In this document: one piece after another, positions 5,066 through 8,362 of the stretch | How the letters are laid out: the number at the start of each line of letters is the position of its first letter | How positions within the stretch are numbered: position 1 is the first letter of the stretch | Assembly (NCBI GenBank): GCA_042569785.1 | Contig: JBHPGW010000099.1 | Coordinates: 1 to 8,362 of the forward strand | Direction: 5' to 3' | DNA length: 8,362 bases | Source of the DNA: JBHPGW01 sp042569785 | GTDB taxonomy: Bacteria > Planctomycetota > Phycisphaerae > Sedimentisphaerales > Anaerobacaceae | Notes under the pieces: generated by a model | What the model was told of the DNA's origin: nothing | Database searches by the model: none | Seen by the model: only the letters and a program-made list of their open reading frames with translations | Position numbers and translations under genes: made by a program

Positions 5066-5464
5066 ATCAAAGCTAACGACACTAACCCGGTTAAATAATA
5101 AAATTGAATAGTCCCCCATTATCTCACCTATAAGATTCAAATATTATTTTCATGTTAGTCTACATGTTTGTAGACTAAATCGCAAAAAAGTCTATATATT
5201 TATAGACTGGTAGTTTAAGAATGATGGGCAAAAATAGTATTTTTCGGGGTTCTTGCAAGGTTTATCCGGCTATGACCATCTAAGTTACAAAGGCTTATAG
5301 TCTTTTTCTCGACGGCAACTAAGTTTGAAATCGGCATTTGGATACGACCCTAAATTGTAAAGTTTTTTACCCTCCGAGTTGCTGTCCTCTAATCTTAGCT
5401 AAAAACCCCTTAGCAACACAGCTTTGGCCCTTTAACCTGCCTTATTGGGTGCCGATCCAACACA
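5066..5464. other. 399-bp gene-free region between divergent genes
   Basis: No coding sequence is supported on either strand. The left part is AT-rich and holds two matching palindromes (5155-5178 and 5189-5208). The right part, about 5230-5464, is less AT-rich and shows no recognisable promoter, riboswitch or RNA gene; a weak gttgct/agcaac pair at 5378-5418 is too short to call. Confidence 0.55.
5155..5208. promoter_or_regulatory. Tandem palindromic operators, AGTCTA type
   Basis: Palindrome one is ttagtctaca (5155-5164), TGTT, tgtagactaa (5169-5178), with 10-bp perfect arms. Palindrome two is agtctata (5189-5196), TATT, tatagact (5201-5208), with 8-bp perfect arms. They share AGTCTAyA-N4-TrTAGACT and their centres are 32 bp apart, about three helical turns. 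They differ from the 12-bp sites at 4970-5065, so a different regulator is implied. No matching regulator can be identified; the winged-helix gene to the right is a candidate. Confidence 0.65.
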
Positions 5465-6055
5465 ATGGCCAGGAATTTGGTGCAGACCAAAAATTATAAA
5501 TATAAGGCTCCTTTTTTTAACAATGGGTCGACACCTATGTCCCGTGTCGAAACCTATATTTTGCATAAAAAGGCCGGGGTAGAATATAAAATGCTGGAAC
5601 ACACAAAAATCAGCTTCAATCACAGGAAAGATATCTCTGATTATTCAGACTTAGTTGAGATGCTTTTTCCTGCCAATCGTAACCAGCAACATGCAGCAAT
5701 GTGTATATTGTTTGAATTGAAGTGGACTGATCTTTTAATGCCTAATATGGCTCACCTTGAAACGAAACATAGTATCTCACGCCGGATATTACAAAGAACC
5801 CGGGCAAAACTATCCAAGCTTGGCCTGATTGAACATGTCAGTTATCTCAACAGTCGGTATGACGGTCAACATGGTTGGAAACTTTCGACTCGTTTTGAGC
5901 GAGCTTTAAATTTACTGGCTCAGAAATATACCGGGTTCAGAGATACAAAAACAAGCTCAAAAGAGAAAGATTCAATGCTGGTGGATTTTGCAAATGCGAA
6001 GCGTAACACAGCCAATCCTGGCAAATTTGAGGATACAAGGGGTGAAACAGTTTGA
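5465..6055 (+). CDS. Putative winged-helix DNA-binding protein
   Basis: The frame gives up to 196 residues. The central part reads as a winged helix-turn-helix: helix NQQHAAMCILFELKW (73-87), a second helix around MPNMAHLETKH (92-102), a likely recognition helix SISRRILQRTRAKLSKLG (103-120) and a wing LIEHVSYLNSRYDGQHGWKL (121-140). The Arg-rich third helix fits DNA contact. A likely transcription regulator is inferred; a replication-initiator-like role is an alternative. The start is uncertain. ATGs at 5465, 5537 and 5591 are in frame; none has a strong ribosome site, but 5591 has GGGG 11 nt upstream, and the 42 residues before it look less like conserved protein, so a 154-residue form (5591-6055) may be the real one. 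The last codons overlap the next gene by 4 nt. The C-terminal 35 residues are polar and probably disordered. Confidence 0.65.
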   Translation: MARNLVQTKNYKYKAPFFNNGSTPMSRVETYILHKKAGVEYKMLEHTKISFNHRKDISDYSDLVEMLFPANRNQQHAAMCILFELKWTDLLMPNMAHLETKHSISRRILQRTRAKLSKLGLIEHVSYLNSRYDGQHGWKLSTRFERALNLLAQKYTGFRDTKTSSKEKDSMLVDFANAKRNTANPGKFEDTRGETV

Positions 6056-6315
6056 AAAAGAAAAAAGCTAAATGGATAGTTATTTTGTTCGTACTGGTTT
6101 TGATAGCCATTATGGCTGATATAGTTGTCAGGCTATCGGTACCAGTAAAATCAGAACTATCATCGCAATATTCAAAGATGATAATCAAGGTTGGCCTGGA
6201 AGACCCTGACTGTGCAAATAAACTGCTCAAAGCAGCCAATCTGATAAATGTTCGCATTGTCCCGCCCGGAACATTAACATCTCGAAGAAAAAATCAGACT
6301 ATTTTTCAAAAATAA
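6052..6315 (+). CDS. Small single-pass membrane protein, function unknown
   Basis: An 87-residue product beginning at TTG within TTGA, where the TGA is the stop of the winged-helix gene. AAGGGG (6037-6042) lies 9 nt upstream, which supports this rare start. A highly basic N terminus (KKKKAK) precedes one hydrophobic segment at about residues 8-28 (WIVILFVLVLIAIMADIVV); the remaining 60 residues should lie outside the cytoplasm by the positive-inside rule. The C-terminal part contains DPDCANKLLKAANLINVRIVPPG (51-73), with no motif I recognise, and ends basic. The stop/start overlap means it is made with the DNA-binding protein, so the pair could be a regulator and membrane partner. It converges on the M48 gene. 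Confidence 0.6.
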   Translation: MKKKKAKWIVILFVLVLIAIMADIVVRLSVPVKSELSSQYSKMIIKVGLEDPDCANKLLKAANLINVRIVPPGTLTSRRKNQTIFQK

Positions 6316-6384
6316 GATTTACTAGCGATATAAAAGTTTACCGTTTACGATCGGTGAAAAAGCATGTCACGTTAATTGCAACAA

Positions 6385-6403
6385 CTGACTTTGTCTGAGT
6401 CAG
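6385..6403 (-). terminator. Weak hairpin between convergent genes
   Basis: ctgact (6385-6390) and agtcag (6398-6403) form a 6-bp stem with a 7-nt loop, 22 nt past the stop of the M48 gene. On the minus strand TTGTTGC follows, a poor T-run. It could serve as a weak terminator for the M48 gene; no better candidate is seen in the gap 6316-6424. Confidence 0.3.
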
Positions 6404-6424
6404 CAAAAATTAGATTAACTTAAT

Positions 6425-8362
6425 TCAAGGCATCTCACGCATCGCCCTTCGATATTTTGCTTCCCTGTGGAGATATTCATAAAATTCTAACTTGAAGTAG
6501 AAATCGTATATTATATGAAGAGCCCAAACAATTTTCTTTGACAGAGGTGATTGCTTTTGCAGATTCATAGTGTTTTTGTTCGTATATCTTGATTCAAAAG
6601 TAACCGCATAGGGCTGAGGCTTGTTGGGCATTGTGTTAATATAATTTTGAGTTTCAAGCATAAAAGCTGCTTCTGTGAGCAAATTTTCATTCAAACCGTT
6701 TTCACGGAGATATTTACGAGAAGCGTTGTCAGCACGGTCCTCCATTGCGATTGAATCATATAGCACGCTTACAAAACCAGAACCCACTAAACCTATCCGA
6801 GACAAGATTCCTAGTCTCCAAATAGTTTTACAATCATATTTTAAATGGGCTATTTCATGAGCAATAATTGCTTCAGCCTCTGCAGAATGATCCTCTAAGA
6901 ATTTTAGGCTATGATGAGTAAACACTATTTTATTTCGTGGTGGCCAACCCCTAATTTCTGCATAAGGAGAGATAATGTTAGACTGTGAATTCAATAAACA
7001 TTTAACTTTCGACACACCCATCCTGGAAGCGATTAGCTTTGTTTTTTTTACTACGATATTATCGCAAGGGATCGTGATACAGCTTTCTTTTAGTGAGTTA
7101 AAAAGGGCCCTAAAGTTTAGATAGACAAATAAGAAACTTGGTACAATGCTTGGCAATAACAAAATTATACTCAATAAACATATCAGCCACGGGATTTCTG
7201 TATTTCTCAATAATGATTGTGCAAGTGTTTTAGCAGTCGTTGCTATAGTTTCACTACTTGAAAAGTTTATTATTTGGAACCCAGGTGCAATAAGTGTATT
7301 GATCATTGAAAAGTTGATTAGCACAAGTCCCCAACAGGTAACTGAAAGAATGAAAAAGATTGTCCCAATAGCTATTTTGACAATTAAAGGCAGCTGTAAA
7401 GATATATAAGATTTATCTTTTTTGGTTCTAATGTCTTTGTTAAAAACTTCCTCTAATGCTTTGCAATGAATGCTTACAGGGCCTTGGATGAAATTATCCA
7501 AAACCCGCGAAAATAAAAGAAATACGCAAAACAATGCTGACCAATACACTATATGAAGTGTAAAACTTATCACAAAACAAAAAACTATCCAAACTGTAAT
7601 CCTGTGATCTTTTGTTGCAATATCCTCTGAGCTTTCGCCAAGCAGATTAGAATCTGTGGTTTTTACAGATGTTGTATGAAAGTTTTGTATTTCAGCAGAG
7701 ACAGCTTGGAGACTTGTTTTTGTAAGACATATTGCACCACTTAGAAAAAATATAATAGTGAATGTAAATAAACAATTAAATATTGCGGGAAAGACTTTTA
7801 TATTTTCATAATAACGCTTTATTTTCCTACAAGCTATTAGGCATATTAAGGCAATCAACACCACAAGTATTAAGTTGATATTATTTGATAGCAGTTCTGC
7901 GCCATAGACATCTTTGTTTGGCACCACAGCAACACAAACTGATATAATGAATGTGGCAAAAAAGAAATTTTTGCCAATTAGAACTCTGTATGATCCGGCA
8001 ATTTTCTTCCAAGCATTGTAAATATTTTTATTGGATTTAATAGATACTTCTTGTAAGATTTGTTCTATGAAAAGGCGGTACCTTTTTAAAAGCACGGCTA
8101 TCGTACAAAGGAGAGAGCCAGCTAATAGGAATGGGGTAACAAAAAAGGACCAGGCCGTTAGTCGTATCAGAATTATAGTGTAAAAGCCGTAAGATGATCC
8201 AACATCGATAGACCACTTAAGTGTGCTATCTGCAACATAGAATATGGTGGCTAATACAATTATGGCAATATACAGACGAAATTTCAGTAAAACGGGAAAA
8301 TCAAAAACTACGTCCACATTACATTTTGCTGGTGTCACTTTTTTAACGGACCACTGGATTTG
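6425..8362 (-). CDS. Multi-pass membrane M48-type zinc metallopeptidase (5' end probably outside window)
   Basis: At least 637 residues counted from a GTG at 8338, but the frame stays open to the right edge and no ribosome site precedes that GTG, so the true start is probably upstream. The zinc site is HEIAH (residues 494-498) in AEAEAIIAHEIAHLKYD, with the third ligand E533 in MEDRADNAS, matching the HExxH...ExxAD arrangement of M48 (Ste24/HtpX-like) peptidases. Before it lie about 8-10 hydrophobic segments, at roughly 21-36, 52-83 (two), 124-140, 153-170, 184-205, 247-276, 316-343 and 382-408; this is far more than HtpX, so most of the protein is a membrane domain. The peptidase part (about 430-545) faces the cytoplasm in known relatives. 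M48 enzymes cut membrane or misfolded proteins; the substrate here is unknown. The final 90 residues are basic and lack a recognised motif. No neighbouring BlaI-type repressor is in view. Confidence 0.85.
   Translation of the reverse strand, partial: QIQWSVKKVTPAKCNVDVVFDFPVLLKFRLYIAIIVLATIFYVADSTLKWSIDVGSSYGFYTIILIRLTAWSFFVTPFLLAGSLLCTIAVLLKRYRLFIEQILQEVSIKSNKNIYNAWKKIAGSYRVLIGKNFFFATFIISVCVAVVPNKDVYGAELLSNNINLILVVLIALICLIACRKIKRYYENIKVFPAIFNCLFTFTIIFFLSGAICLTKTSLQAVSAEIQNFHTTSVKTTDSNLLGESSEDIATKDHRITVWIVFCFVISFTLHIVYWSALFCVFLLFSRVLDNFIQGPVSIHCKALEEVFNKDIRTKKDKSYISLQLPLIVKIAIGTIFFILSVTCWGLVLINFSMINTLIAPGFQIINFSSSETIATTAKTLAQSLLRNTEIPWLICLLSIILLLPSIVPSFLFVYLNFRALFNSLKESCITIPCDNIVVKKTKLIASRMGVSKVKCLLNSQSNIISPYAEIRGWPPRNKIVFTHHSLKFLEDHSAEAEAIIAHEIAHLKYDCKTIWRLGILSRIGLVGSGFVSVLYDSIAMEDRADNASRKYLRENGLNENLLTEAAFMLETQNYINTMPNKPQPYAVTFESRYTNKNTMNLQKQSPLSKKIVWALHIIYDFYFKLEFYEYLHREAKYRRAMREMP

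Noticed and set aside
5155..5208. BlaI/MecI or CopY operator (TACA-N2-TGTA), which would link to a BlaR-like peptidase
   Set aside because: The palindrome has four bases between TACA and TGTA, not two, the second palindrome has TATA arms, and no BlaI-type gene is seen. The peptidase is M48-like and far away in opposite orientation.
5240..5460. Riboswitch (cyclic-di-GMP-like) before the winged-helix gene
   Set aside because: No conserved core of a known riboswitch class could be matched and no terminator or paired stems of convincing length are present.
5528..5550. Inverted repeat tcgacac/gtgtcga near the start of the winged-helix frame
   Set aside because: Only 7-bp arms. It lies within the possible coding start, so it may be chance, though if the real start is 5591 it could be a leader hairpin or operator.
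5937..6257. Minus-strand ORF of 106 codons opposite the membrane-protein gene
   Set aside because: It is antisense to the winged-helix tail and the TTG-started membrane protein, and its hydrophobic stretches mirror the sense sequence. The plus-strand frame has a ribosome site and coupling.
7146..7409. Plus-strand ORF of 87 codons within the M48 gene
   Set aside because: Antisense shadow of membrane-segment codons; no start signal.

Overview
The window looks like an AT-rich bacterial chromosome or accessory segment. Several protein types point to a planctomycete-like anaerobe, perhaps Phycisphaerae or Sedimentisphaerales: a JAB peptidase next to a ThiF/E1-like enzyme, a soluble protein with three zinc-binding anti-sigma (ZAS) motifs, and a multi-pass M48 peptidase. 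This placement is an inference from protein resemblance only. No rRNA, tRNA or other phylogenetic marker is present.

Region by region. (1) 2-1532, plus strand: the 3' part of a JAB/JAMM metallopeptidase gene, which starts left of the window, overlaps a ThiF/E1-like adenylyltransferase gene. A hairpin, a 100-residue acidic, aromatic-rich protein of unknown function and a strong intrinsic terminator follow. This is the right-hand end of a ubiquitin-like conjugation/deconjugation operon. Its modifier and E2-like genes, if any, would lie upstream and out of view. (2) 1647-3492, minus strand: a tightly packed operon reading leftward of a minimal tyrosine recombinase, a three-ZAS-motif protein and a small single-pass membrane protein, with 14-nt gaps between genes. 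About 470 bp upstream hold a good promoter followed at once by a hairpin and T-run, and recurring TTCAG/CTGAA half-sites. (3) 3961-5065, minus strand: a nucleotidyltransferase-fold protein (GS...DxD) and a small lysine-rich protein whose genes overlap by 20 nt, resembling a toxin-antitoxin or defence pair. The promoter lies among four copies of a 12-bp site arranged as two inverted pairs with identical geometry. (4) 5066-5464: gene-free region with two matching AGTCTA palindromes. (5) 5465-6315, plus strand: a winged-helix-like protein whose gene overlaps that of an 87-residue single-pass membrane protein. (6) 6425-8362, minus strand: a large multi-pass membrane M48-type zinc metallopeptidase, open to the right edge.

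The whole resembles an accessory region carrying several small independently regulated cassettes. The most interesting items are the truncated JAB-E1-orf100 module, the recombinase/triple-ZAS/membrane-protein operon, and the nucleotidyltransferase pair with its double inverted operator.
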